Positions 23,126 to 34,479 of a stretch of DNA of 64,000 bases are shown piece after piece (the first letter of the stretch is position 1; each line of letters begins with the position of its first letter). The stretch lies in the NCBI GenBank assembly GCA_029706075.1, contig JAINUG010000257.1, positions 21,001-85,000 on the forward strand. The letters run 5' to 3'. The notes beneath the pieces were generated by a model. It was given only the letters and a program-made list of their open reading frames with translations, was not told the origin of the DNA and did no database searches. The position numbers and the translations under genes are program-made. The stretch comes from Aldrovandia affinis (taxonomy: Eukaryota; Chordata; Actinopteri; Notacanthiformes; Halosauridae).

Positions 23126-23186
23126 ACCATTCTGTGCATGTGCTGTACAATGCTGATAATAAAGACAGAATACAATATCTGACACA

Positions 23187-23886
23187 GGATGGATATAAAG
23201 GATAGTAATGAGTGAGCAAACATCAAATTAAATTGTGTTCCCAAACCTTTAAGGGCCAATAATTGAAACTGAAATTCCAAAGAAAAAGGAAAATAAACTG
23301 CTATTGGTTAGACCACAAAGGCGAGGCATAGCACTGTCAAATACATATATATACAGGTATTGCAGAACATACGATTTTACCCCTTAATTACAGTATAACC
23401 CAACTGTTACCAGACTGAAACTCAAAGCTGTGAAATTAAGCTTGTTTAATTCCTTCTTACCAGGTTTGTCAGCATTTACGAGTCAATTGAATCCTCAAAG
23501 CATAGTCCATAGTGGCGAACTTCATGGCTGCATTGGTTTATGGAATCTACTTAGGTCTGATAGTGTACAATCAAATTCAGTCATAACTGAAGCAGGCCCA
23601 GAGAGTTGCATCATGGGTAGAGAAGGATGTGCTGAAAGGGACGTGCGGCAGCACTGTACTGGAACTGTGTGAGGCAGTCATAGACAGGCACTTCTGCCAC
23701 ACCAAGCCAGACCCCCTCATCGGTACGGTGACTCACACCACAGATGGGAGGGGGCTTTCCTGGTCTGACTTGGCAGTGACACAGACAGTCAGGCTGCACT
23801 CAAACACTCCAAACCCTCCTTGCAGTGTCTTTGCTGCTCGGGGTCTGGATGGCCCACATTTGTTCTCCAGACAAGTGCAGCAGAAC
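23187..23886. other. Unique flank, probably including the fbxo10 3' UTR
   Basis: Sequence after the duplication and downstream of the fbxo10 stop codon, which is on the minus strand. A variant poly(A) signal ATTAAA is on the minus strand at 23445-23450. No other gene is recognised. Open frames on either strand between 23.4 and 24.1 kb are antisense or chance. Confidence 0.45.
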
Positions 23887-26800
23887 TCAAAGGATGGTGC
23901 AGAAGATGCTGCCGTTGTTATGACAGCCGCTCTCCACCCTGGCTGTGATCCTGGTAGCGATGGCGATGCCACGTTGGGTAGGGGGGCCAGAGGGCGCACT
24001 GGTGGGCTGGCCTTCCAGTTGGGGACGTGGAGGGGGGTTCTCCAGGGCCCACGCGGGGTCAGTCTGCCCATTACTGAAAGAGACACGAGGGACAGAGACA
24101 GAGAGAGAAACAGACAGGGCAGTTTCATGTGAGCAGAAAATACGTTGGCAAAACCTGCTTTTCAAATGAAAACATATTTCTTAAATGGCTCTGGTACCAA
24201 GATAATGGTCTCAGAAGATAAAGTCAAAGACATGAGCATGAAATACACCACAATATAACAGTAAAACATGGCCTGCATCGCCAGTAGCAAGTGTGTGCTT
24301 GCCTCCTCCTGCAACGGGCCAGCAAGGTGTTGTTGTGCAGCAGGCAGGTGTTGTTGCCGGGATCCCGGTGGAGCAGGGGCTTGGTGCTGCTGGCCCAACC
24401 TTGGAACACCAAGTTCTCCTGCACCACTCCTTTCACCTGCTCCAGCACTACGATGCCACACCCGCGCGCCGACTGAACGCGGTTCCTCAACACCTGGGGG
24501 CGAGGACAGAGAACGACGGGAGTCAGATTCCCTTCCCCGCCACCGTAACCGGAAACATCGATCCCAGACTGGTCCGTCGCGGGCCCTCCCCGTCTCACCC
24601 TGATGTCGGCGGACTCCCTCAGCCGCAGCCCGCAGCCCTGGTTCCCCATCACGTCGTTCTCCACGATCTGCCCGTCGCCACGGGAGCTGATGCCGGGGCC
24701 GCCGTTGTCGTAGACGCCATTGCCGCGTAGCTCCACCCGGCTGCCGGCCGCCACGGCGACCCCTGCGCGGCCGTTGCCGCAAATGCAGTTGGCGATGACT
24801 CGCGAGAGCTGGGCACTCTGGAGCAAGGCCACGCCCACGCCGCTGTTACTGTACACCGCATTGCCCACCACGTTCAGGGGCTCACTGCTCTTCACATACA
24901 GCCCCACTGCTGAGTGACAGGAACACAGTGACACCGAGCTCCTGGCACCGGCAAACTCACCCCTACCTCCCCTGCCTAGTCTCCTACTCTTAACAATACT
25001 AATAGCCATATTAATAGCTCTTTAACCCTGCCACTGTGAGGTGAGCTGTATCCTACTTATTGGAGCCTTGTCGCAGGATGACTGTCCTAAATTCTTAGTA
25101 CATTTCATAAACTGATAAAGGGAGATGTTGTTTTAGTTCATGACCTCCCTGCAGATCTGACCATTTTCCTTTGTTTGATGTTCGGATGAAAGCACACATG
25201 CTCAAGTCGAACGTTGGCTCCGAGTCCCTTTCTATATCCTTCCTGGCGAGACAGCTGGTCTTGACCCAGGTAAAGCGCTCAGCTTAAATGTACTGAAACC
25301 AGTGTAGTGAATAACTGCCCACCCCCTGCCCTCACCTCCATTATGGCTGATGCGATTGCCCTCCACGAGCGCCACGCTGACCGGTCGCCGTGACGAGAAG
25401 CGCTCGTCCTCGCTGTCCAGGTCACTCTCCCACGCCAGCAGCTCCCCTTCCTCGTTGAAGTTTTCATTCCCCCCTCCTCCTCCTCCTGGCCCTCCCATGC
25501 CCCCCCCCCCGCCCCCACCCCCTGCCCGGACAGGTACCCGTCCCCCCGCCCACCGCCCTGGCTGTCCTTGCGGCAGAAGACGGCCACGCCGTAGATGCGG
25601 TTGTGCGTTATCCTGTTCCCGGAGAGTTGGGGCAGGCTGGATGACATCACCCACACCCCACATCCCCTGTTGCCTGCAGAGACAGAGGGGGGAAACCTGT
25701 AATGCAACTCCTCCACCCCCCCTCCCCATCTTATAGAGGCATGCGACATCAAATAAAATCTATCTGCGAGCATAAACACGCAGTGCCATTACATGACGCA
25801 TGCCTCTCCATCACACCACAAAGTCTCAGGCCCAGAGCGGACAGACAGACAGACAGACAGACAGACAGTGAAACACTCACAGATGTAGAAACTCCTATTG
25901 TGAGCTCCTAAGGGACAGACAGATGGACAGCCACGTGGTGCATTCACAGTAGAAGGCAAAGCCCTTCATGAACCCATCTCCCTAGGCAGACAAGTAAACA
26001 GGTGGACAGACAGATGGATGACACGCCCACAGTATATGTAGTCAGTCACCCTAAATAAATGACTAGGGAAAGCAGGCAGACTGGTAGAAAGACAGGCAGG
26101 CAGGCAGGCAGACAGACAGACAGACACAGTGCAGTCAGGCAGTGTGTGCTCACAGTAGATGTGGTTGCCCTCAATGAGGCCCCGGCCCCTCTCCCCCACC
26201 ACCACTCCATCGGAGTAGCCATGGCAAATGAAGTTGTTCCTCAGAACCGGGTCGCCGCCCCTCCTGATGTCAACGCCCCCCCATTGGTTTTCCCGGATCA
26301 CATTTTCTAGCAAAGGACAAAGGTATACAAATATGAGTCCATTACATTTTACATTTACATTTTAAGCACTTAGCAGACGCTCTTATCCAGAGCGACTTAC
26401 AAGATGTGCATTAATACATGGTAAGGCAGCAGTGTTAGCATAATGGTTAAGGAACTGGTCTTGTAACGCAAAGGTATCAGGTTCGATTCCCAGGTGGGGC
26501 ACTGCTGTTGTACCCTTGAGCAAGGTACTTAACCTGAATTGCTTCAGTAAAATATCCAGCTGTATAAATGGATTGTATGTAAAGAAAGAATGTGAAAGAA
26601 AGTCGCTCTGGATAAGAGCGTCTGCTAAATGCCTAAAATGTAAAAATGTTAAATGTAAATGTAAGAACAATCATAGTTTGCGCAAGAGATCAGTGCAGTA
26701 ATACAGCGATAGACATCGTTGTGGGCAGCTGCATACCATACCTGTAACACTGGGAAGGAAAAGGTTAGTACATATATATATATATATATATATTTTTTTT

Positions 26801-28832
26801 TTTTGAGGAGTAAGCAAGGATACATATACAAAAAGTATTGAACAAGTAGGCAGCGGTGATGACAATTGGCTAGATGTACAGAATTCAGTGGTAGTGGAGT
26901 TTTTGAATCTCTTGCGGAAGATCGCAAGTGATTCCGCGGTCCTGACCGATTGCGGAAGGCCATTCCACCACCGAGGGGTCAGGACAGGGAAGAGGCGAGA
27001 CCGCGAGGTCAATTTGCCAGAGGAGGCGGAGCGGAGGGGTCTGGCTGGGGCGTAGGGTGTGATGAGTGTCTGGGGGTAAGGGGGAGCAGTTCCTCTAGCC
27101 GTTTGATAAGCCAGCACCAGTGATTTGAATCTGATGCGTGCTGCGATGGGGAGCCAGTGCAGAGAGGAGAGTAGAGGGGTGATGAATCCATGAATCCGTA
27201 TTAGACTGCTGTCAGGCGCCATCATGCTAAAGCACTCGTTCTACACTCAGTGCAGTGGCATGCCCTTAGATATTGAATCCGGACTGTGGTCTGCAGTCCA
27301 CAGGCAGCCCTGTGGTCAGTACTGCCCTCTCTCTCTCTCTCTCTGGACTACAGAGCAGCTGGCAGCGCTAACCGTGCTAAACCACACGGTGGAAAGAAGG
27401 TGTTGCAGCGACGAGACGGGATAACGAGATTGGGATAACAGGGGACAAAAATCCATCCATCCATCCATTGTCCATTCCAAATTGTGAGAAAGGAAAAAAC
27501 AGGGGACAAAAATATGTTAAAAAAGAAGAAGGGGGATTGCTGGGTGGCTCACCCAGTTAAGGCACTGTTCTAGTGTGTGGATGAGCCCCAAGGTCTGGCA
27601 TCCTATCCAGACCATGTCGGTGCCGACTGTAGCCAGCAGCCCCACACAGCAGCACATCATTGGCTGTAGAGTGGCCTGGGCAGTGAGAGGATTTCAGTGG
27701 GTGGGACATCCGTGTCTCACTGCACACCAGCAATGTCTATCGGCCTTTTCCACTGGAGTACCGTACCGTACCATACTGTCCCGGGAACTGGAACCAAGAT
27801 CTCGCGGTCCCACTGCCAGCGGCAGCATTCATGTAGTTCCTGAACCACAGTTCCTGAACCAGTTATTGGTCCATGCTCATGAGGTGGCATCAAGAACCAG
27901 AAGCAGCAGATTGGTGGAGCTGATGGAAAAAATCCGTTCCAGACAGTTCCAATGGTTCGTGGAACGAGTGGTTTCCATACCGCTTTTCGTTGTGGAAAAA
28001 CTGCTCATCACCCTGGTCTATCAGGTGACCATGGTCTGCCTGCACAAGCTGCACATGAGGTCGCCTCCTCCTACTCAATGTCTGTGCGAGCTTAACTGGT
28101 GAACTGCGGAGTGAAAAACGACTGCGAATTGACAGAGTCGGTTGCGGCAATGAGCTCCGCTTACAAATACGATCGGGCATTCCAAATTGGGATAAAGTAG
28201 GGGTACAATTAAAAAAGATTCATAGAACACAAGATTTTGAAAAATGGCCTTCATGCCCCTGGCATTCATCCCCTCTCCCCCTCCCGCTCTGATTCTGAAT
28301 GTATGAGTGGTAAAGAGGTTGTGTGAAGCAGGCTGAACGGCAGCCCTCCAGGAGAACAGCTGAGTGTCTAAGAGAATGACAGTCTCAGGGGAAAAGAATG
28401 ACATGAATGTTGATGCAGTGCTCAGTCTGATGTCTGTTAGAGGAGAGGGGTGGGGCACAGCGACACTGATGGATCACTGTCATTGAGGAGTGATGCGTAC
28501 CCACGATTAGGCCCCTCCCATTCTCGTTCACTGCAATGCCAGCCGCCTGGCCCTGGAAGATGTAATTCCCACTGCAAAACACACAAACACATACCCTACA
28601 TCTGTTGGGCCGCTCATGAAAAACACACAAACGCATACCCTACACCTGTTGGACTCTCTCATGAAAAACACAGCTGCCTCACTTTTGAGAAAATTTTTAA
28701 TCAATTATTACTCTGATATACTGGAAAAAGCACTGGCCAAGCCATACCAAACTTGGAACTTAATTTGGCCTTTGGTCAAATAAATGCAAAAACATAATTC
28801 AACTTTGGTACCAAACTCAATAGTTTTTGCTT

Positions 28833-28909
<77 letters not shown>

Positions 28910-30845
28910 CACACACACACACCTCACCACCGGGTTCCCATTGTACAGGATGTAGATACCAGCCTCCTTGTTTCCACAGATCTGGTTGCTGCGGATGGAA
29001 CCTTTGCCGTTTCCCAGGACGACGATTCCAGACCGCAAACCGCTGTGTATTCGGTTACACTGCGGGAAAAGAAGGAGGAAGTGGGACGGAGGGATGGAAA
29101 GAGAGGGTGTGCCAAGATGAAAAAGACGAAGACCAGAGGCACACTCTTCTTTCCAAACACTGAACTGATTCATTCATTCACGAGGGCAGCTCGAACAGAC
29201 GTCACCCAACCCTCAGTGATGCCACACTTCGACACTAAGCCCTCCCAGCAATCACTGTTGTTACAATCTACTCCCTGTGATTAATTACGACATACTCCCT
29301 TTAGGAATCCATGCCTCCAGTTCTGTGCATATCAACAAAGTAAAGGCAATGCAGTCGGTTTCTATCCGAAAGAGACTGTGACATAGAAACTGCTTCCCAA
29401 ACGTGCCTGCACTGATATTATGGGGTGTTATCCATCTCGTTACATGAACAAGTACAGGAGAATATAATCTGCTCTCTTCCATATTGATGTTCCATACCAG
29501 GACTTGCAGTGGCTTGGTTTTTTGTGTACGCTGAGATATTTGCCAGCATTAGGAGGGGGGTGGGGTGGTGGGGTTCTAGAGCAAGCCTCGTGGATGCATT
29601 ACCAGGATGATTGGGTTGGCCCCCTTGCGTATATCCAGCCCCGCCTCCGCGTTGGAGTGAATGTTGTTCTCGGCGATGAGACCCTGGGCGGAGAGGCGCA
29701 GGAACACGCCCGATGCCCGGCAGCCGCACACCTCGTTCCGGAGCATGACAATCTGACGGAGAGGAAGAACGCGCGACAATCAGACGGTGGGTATACTGCG
29801 CCAGATACAATCGACAAAGAACGGAAATAGGGTCAAACCCAAGTGAGTCAGCCACACAGGCCTCTACATCCCCTCCCACTCCATCAGCAGGGCCCTATGG
29901 CTTCCACCATACGGAGGACGCAGATGTAATCATAGAATCCAGGTTTTAAAACGGTACTCGGTCATCATATCACATGGCCACGCAAGTTCTCTTAGCTAAC
30001 TAGCCAGCTCGCAACGTCACTCCATTTCACCAACATGCCGAAGAGACCCCCACAAGCGGGTACAGCAAAAGCCACAAAAACAAAAAGCTTAGAAATAATT
30101 CAGCTTGTTTGCCATTGTTCAGTTTTCAGCATTTTAATAAAAAATGTCTAAATTACAATATCATATTTTCTTTTTTTCACTGCAAAAATGGAAATCGGGA
30201 TGTTTTTACAGAGAAAACGGAATTCAATTTTTTAAACCTAGAAATTGGAAATGAGGAAAAACTCAAGTGGAAAACTATAATAAATAAATAACAAAACGGA
30301 TTTTACAGGGCCGTAGGCCAGCCTCCCCAGACACATGCACAAAGACACTGCCTCCAAGTCAAATGACGGCACAATGCTATGAATGTGTTAGAAGAAGTCA
30401 CATAAGGTCATATCTCTGTGGTACAGATAAGCTCCTGTGTGCCACACACATGGGGAAAACGACCCAAAATTATTGCAGGTGTTAAAAATCATGATTTCCA
30501 TTTTCTCTGTAAAAAATGTCCTGATATAAATTTTTCTTCCAAAAATATTACAGTATAATTTACAAAATATAATATGGGGGAATGTGTTTTACCCTCAACA
30601 AGAGATTTTTTTTTTTCTTCCCCTCAATCTTCCAAAGTGCAAATTATTAAACCAGTCATGTCTTATCCAATAAACTGATCACTCAGCAGGCTTCCAAAAG
30701 GCGCCTATGGCTTTTCTCTGAAAAATAAAGACTACATTTACGATACACTTCACGGAGCATGCACACATTATTTGAAATTGAAACAAGTTACTTGAAACTG
30801 AAATCTGTATGCAGTAGCATAGCACAAGCTAGTAACCCGTTAGGC

Positions 30846-30888
<43 letters not shown>

Positions 30889-31467
30889 TATATATCCACG
30901 CACCCATAGTGGGCTCCAAAAGTCAGAGTCCACTACCAAGATCTGTTTGTTTTCATCGTTCATTGAAAACTAACAAACGTTTTACTCGTGCTATTTGTTA
31001 TTCAAGAAAGTCATAAAACACTGACACAAATAAAAAAAATGTTTGTTTGAGAAAGGATGGTTTTAAATTTAAATTTCTAGAAATTTTGTTTGCACACCAT
31101 TGCCTTTCATTTCCTCAAATTGTTGTGACACCTTATTTTTCATTCAAGTTTGAATACATGGACACTCCTAATACAGAGTGTGAGTTGTTTTTGGTCTTGT
31201 AACAATTAATACCGGATGTTGACATAATTAATATGGTCCTCTATGCGCTCTTGTTGCTACTGCAGGTGCTTTAATCTTGAAAAAGGACACTTCCTTTGCA
31301 AAAGTTTTTGCAGCCGTTCGTAATGATGTTAGCAAAGCTTAGTGGAGTAGTTAGAGGTCAAATTGTTCTCCTAAGTAAAACTTTTGTGTTCGTTTTTGAT
31401 GAATGATGAAAAGAAACAGATCTTGGCAGTGCCAGACTTTTGGACCACACTGCATATATTTATATAT

Positions 31468-31498
<31 letters not shown>

Positions 31499-32948
31499 AA
31501 TGCTCAGACCATGCTCACAAAACTAGACAGTTCAGAGTGAGTTGTGCTGTTCTGGCTGATTTCCTTTCCCTTCGTTTTATGTTATTTTTTGACACAGTAA
31601 AATACAATAGGGATGTTAGTGGAGGATGCCTGTCTTTATGGCCGCAAGGCGCTGCCTGACAGAGTGGCCCACAGATGAGAGGCAGCACAGATAGCTCCTA
31701 GATTAGGTTACAGACGGTGAAATGGCCTGGATCTAATGCATTATCATCACCCTTTGATGACATGATCATTACTGCACATTTTACCCGCACCGCCAATTCC
31801 ATTACAAGAGAGACAGAAGAGTGGCCTTTCATCTGCCTTGCCTGACAGTTTGTAATCATCCCATTACAGCTCCATTATACGACACGCGCAGAGACAGAAA
31901 GCGGGCACCTTGGCATTCTGGATGCAGCGCACGGCGTAGGTTAGGCTCCGAAAGACGTTGCCCTCCAGCCATGCCTGGCCATTGTTGCACACCAGCACCC
32001 CGCCTTTGCCATCCCGGAACAGGCAGCGGTACAACAGGCAGCCCTGGACCGAGCTAGCCAGCGCCTGGGCCTCCCGGTCCCGCTGCAGCTCCTGCTGGAG
32101 GGTGCGCAGCTCGGGGGGCGTGGTGTTGGGCCCGGGGGAGGAGTCGTCGGGGGACTGCTCCAGGAGGTGGGAGAGGCCGTGGCGACTGTAGGAGAGCTTG
32201 TATGCCGCTGTTCTGGAGGCCTCCTGTCTCTCCTCTTCATTCTCGCCCTCTTCTTCCTCCTCCTCCTCCTCCTCATCGCTCGGCTCGCTCTCGCTGCAGC
32301 CGTCCCCGATCACGGTGCCCTCCCCATAGTCCTCCTCCGCCGCTCTGCCCCCACACCGCCAAGCGCCCCAAGTCCCTCCCTTCCGCCACAGGTCCTCCAC
32401 AGTTGTTTTCACGCCCGGGGGCTGGACCCTGGGGCGCCCGTCCACTCCCTCCGGCTGCGCGGCACTGGACATTGATGCAGTTGGCCCCGCCCCCGAGCTG
32501 GCGGCAACAATAGCCGCAGTGGAGGACTTGGCCAGGGCGGCCAGGTGCTTGCAGGCCCAGTTGCGGTCGGAGACGGGCGGGCCCTCCACAGTGATGGAGG
32601 CCGCATCGCTGCCCGAGAAGTCACAGCTCTCCAGCAGACTGAGGGCCACACTCTGGAAGTGGGCTCCACTGTTTTGGCCAAAGGAGCAGTACCGGGCCTG
32701 GCAGGTCCCGGGGCCCCGCACCTGAAGCTGGCCCCCCTCCAGGTTGCAGTTGTCTAGCTGAACATGGCCCGATGACGTCTGAGAAAGAAGCAAAGAAAGA
32801 GAAACAATGGAAAAGAGGCAAATGTTTTAACTCAAGAAAGTTGATACCCTGGCACAGGCTTAGAGATTTAACAATGACAATGTTAGACATATTGGAAGCA
32901 TTGCACATCCACATACACTTATATGACATGCAAAATGACATACAAACA

Positions 32949-32986
<38 letters not shown>

Positions 32987-33601
32987 GCACATTGCCCTCC
33001 CAGAGACCAACACTGACCTTGTAGACCACCGGGGAGAACCAGGCGGGCATGAAGACTAGGTTGCAGAGTCGGGCGGTGGGGCACTGCTGGTCGATGCTGA
33101 CCAGCAGCGCCACTTCCCCCAGCTTCCCCTTGCCAATGATCTCTACAGGCACCTTCAGCACCACCTCTGTCTGCTCCTCGTACACCCCGGGGTGCAGGAC
33201 CACCCTGTCATAGGGCCCCGCCACCGAGAGCGCCCCCCGCAGAGTCTCGTGCTCAAACCCGGCCCCCACGCACCACGTCCTCCGGTCCTTCTTGCGGCGG
33301 AACAGGTAGAGGCACGCAGCGGAGTCCGACTCGGGCCCGTTCCGGGTCCAGGTGCGGCTGGCCAGGGCTTGCTGCCGCAGAGCCTCCCTCCAGGATGGGG
33401 ATCCAGGTGTGGCCGGTTGGGCCAGTTGGGATGGCGGCACTCGGGGCAGCCCAAGCACAGCTGGCGCCAGCGGGTCTTGTCCAGGCTGAGGATGAGCTCG
33501 CACCAGGCCCGGCACACCAGGCTGCATCGGCCCAGGTCCGGCAGAGGCAGGTAGGCCAGAATCACCCGCCACAGCTCCACCGGCAAACCAGCCACCTCCA
33601 T
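23887..33601 (-). CDS. fbxo10: F-box only protein 10 (two apparent frameshifts)
   Basis: Substrate receptor of an SCF (SKP1-CUL1-F-box) ubiquitin ligase. Human FBXO10 targets BCL2 and is geranylgeranylated at its C-terminal CaaX. Ten coding exons: 33018-33601, 31909-32778, 29603-29752, 28923-29059, 28501-28571, 26154-26306, 25336-25673, 24599-24909, 24303-24493 and 23887-24073; about 997 aa if two single-base gaps are ignored. The F-box is at residues about 4-40 (GLPVELWRVILAYLPLPDLG). The middle and C-terminal parts are right-handed beta-helix repeats with many N-x-(I/V)..N..(A/S)G(I/V) turns (for example NNIHSNAEAGLDIRKG and IYILYNGNPVV). The last residues FCTIL keep the CaaX box CTIL. Exon 2 has an acidic run of glutamates and a Ser/Pro-rich loop. 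Apparent frame breaks lie at about 33396-33403 and in the G-run at 25499-25516. The exon 9 to 10 intron appears to be GC-AG. The start matches the mammalian MEA/MEV start. Confidence 0.93.
24980..25330. other. fbxo10 intron, no feature
   Basis: Intron between exons 7 and 8 on the minus strand. No repeat or gene was recognised. Confidence 0.5.
25842..26130 (+). repeat. Tetranucleotide (CAGA/CAGG)n tracts in an fbxo10 intron
   Basis: Two arrays: (acag)n at 25841-25868 and (caggcagg/cagacaga)n at about 26092-26127, the second ending about 25 bp from the exon 6 splice donor. Scattered gacagac units lie between them. Confidence 0.75.
26341..27190 (-). mobile_element. L2-type LINE 3' end in an fbxo10 intron, split by a V-SINE
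   Basis: The minus strand encodes LLSSLHWLPIAARIRFKSLV, then ARGTAPPYPQTL and RWWNGLPQSVRTAESLAIFR, closely similar to the LINE at 1285-2804 but with a small deletion in the SGKLT...SRSRL part. Its tail lies at 26341-26424 and its body resumes at 26661. It has the same orientation as fbxo10. Confidence 0.85.
26425..26660 (+). mobile_element. V-SINE (tRNA-headed SINE) inserted in the LINE
   Basis: Head with tRNA-like A box (agcataatggttaagg) and B box (ggttcgattccc), then the V-SINE central domain (ctgttgtacccttgagcaag, cttaacctgaattgcttcag, tatccagctgtataaatgg), then the L2-like tail gtcgctctggataagagcg and aaatgtaaatg repeats. It is inserted in the antisense LINE tail at a gtaa site. It shows a SINE sharing its tail with the very LINE it sits in. 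Confidence 0.9.
27535..28205 (+). mobile_element. Composite repeat: SINE-like head plus DNA-transposon-like segment
   Basis: 27538-27740 begins like a tRNA-derived SINE (gggtggctcacccagttaag). 27745-28010 begins ccttttccactggagtaccg and contains tttccataccgcttttcgtt near its other end, resembling the imperfect terminal repeats of a non-autonomous DNA transposon. 28170-28205 resembles the last part of the SINE at 48895. The assignment is tentative. Confidence 0.35.
28835..28920 (+). repeat. (CA)n microsatellite abutting an fbxo10 splice donor
   Basis: About 85 bp of almost pure CA on the plus strand, which is (TG)n on the coding strand. The donor of exon 4 (GTGAG|GTGTGTG, at 28921-28922) is the first GT of the run. 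Confidence 0.9.
29760..31900. other. Large fbxo10 intron with (TA)n tracts
   Basis: Intron between exons 2 and 3. Microsatellites: (TA)n at about 30850-30888 and (TA)/(CA)n at about 31458-31498. Otherwise AT-rich sequence with no gene or transposon that I can support. Confidence 0.55.
32957..32982 (+). repeat. (CA)n microsatellite in fbxo10 intron 1
   Basis: Short CA run about 35 bp from the donor of coding exon 1. Confidence 0.8.
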
Positions 33602-33623
33602 CACGCCAGTCCTGGCCTTGACA
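33602..33623 (-). other. fbxo10: fbxo10 5' UTR part of coding exon 1
   Basis: On the minus strand ctgttctcag|TGTCAAGG gives a splice acceptor 22 nt before the ATG. This suggests at least one upstream non-coding exon. Confidence 0.5.
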
Positions 33624-34479
33624 CTGAGAACAGGGATTTATGGGGGGGGGTCGTCATTGATTTAGGATTTAGGTTGCAGCGTCTCAGAGATTATGATTGA
33701 ACAGCTCAAAATAAAGCAAAGGGAAACGAGGTACTGTATCGAGGTAGAACATACAATTAAGGCACTCAAGTGGGGAGTAGAAGTTAAAAAAATGCTGTGA
33801 CAAAGTCTGTGACAATATGCAGGTCCTGAATCCTGTTGTTATGCAACTGTAAGTGTTTCTATACCTGGTGGCAACAGTCTGTTGATTCTGCTGTTGTAGC
33901 AACTACACTAATGAAAATGAACAACACAGTTGTGTTTTGTATCGTACAAACGACAGTAAAAATGATGTGTGCTACGCTGCTTTTCAATCATCATCATCAT
34001 CAGGATCAGTATGATTTTTTTTTTTATATCAACAATATATATATATATATTAAAACAATGGCATAGAAGGTCACACAAACAAAAGGTAATAGCTTACAAT
34101 AAGTAAATGAACGATTACTCAGCAGATGCACTTTATATATACTTGTTCCGCTACAAACAAAACTAATGTCACTGCTGTATTTTCCTTTACATTTATTTAC
34201 ACAATTATTTGCAGAGTGCAGTGACAGATGTTTTACTCTATGTGTCAAATAAATAAAGTATTATCAAATGGTGGTCAACACTAAATGGATTTTAAAATGT
34301 CACTGATGTGTGGTGTCTATGCTTGCTGCAGATGAAGAAACCGAGTAATGTAATTTAGTCTACTCGATGCTACAAAACGCGGCGGAGAAACTACCAGCTT
34401 CCTGTTTCCAAACTTCCAACTTCCAGGAACCGTTCGGAAGTAATTACTTGGATTTTTTTAAGCCGAATGCACACCAACA

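Larger units (their letters stand above)
13809..23186. repeat. Tandem segmental duplication, copy 2
   Basis: Direct repeat of 3311-13806. The junction reads ...ctgacaca, an extra ca, then ctatgatc..., whereas the outer left flank is ttggttg|ctatgatc and the outer right flank is ctgacaca|ggatgg. The breakpoints share almost no homology. The orientation is direct, and the units are separated by only about 2 bp. Confidence 0.93.

Noticed and set aside
23430-24730. Plus-strand open frames up to 167 codons
   Set aside because: Antisense to fbxo10 exons 9-10 and their flanks; no recognisable domains.
26430-26500. tRNA-like A and B boxes
   Set aside because: They form the head of a V-SINE; no cloverleaf with a proper acceptor stem, so not a tRNA gene.
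28817-28922. Regular repeats that could suggest a CRISPR-like array
   Set aside because: Pure dinucleotide microsatellite in a vertebrate intron; no spacers.
31821-32757. Several plus-strand open frames of 70-100 codons
   Set aside because: Antisense shadows of the GC-rich fbxo10 exon 2, with arginine/proline-rich low-complexity composition.
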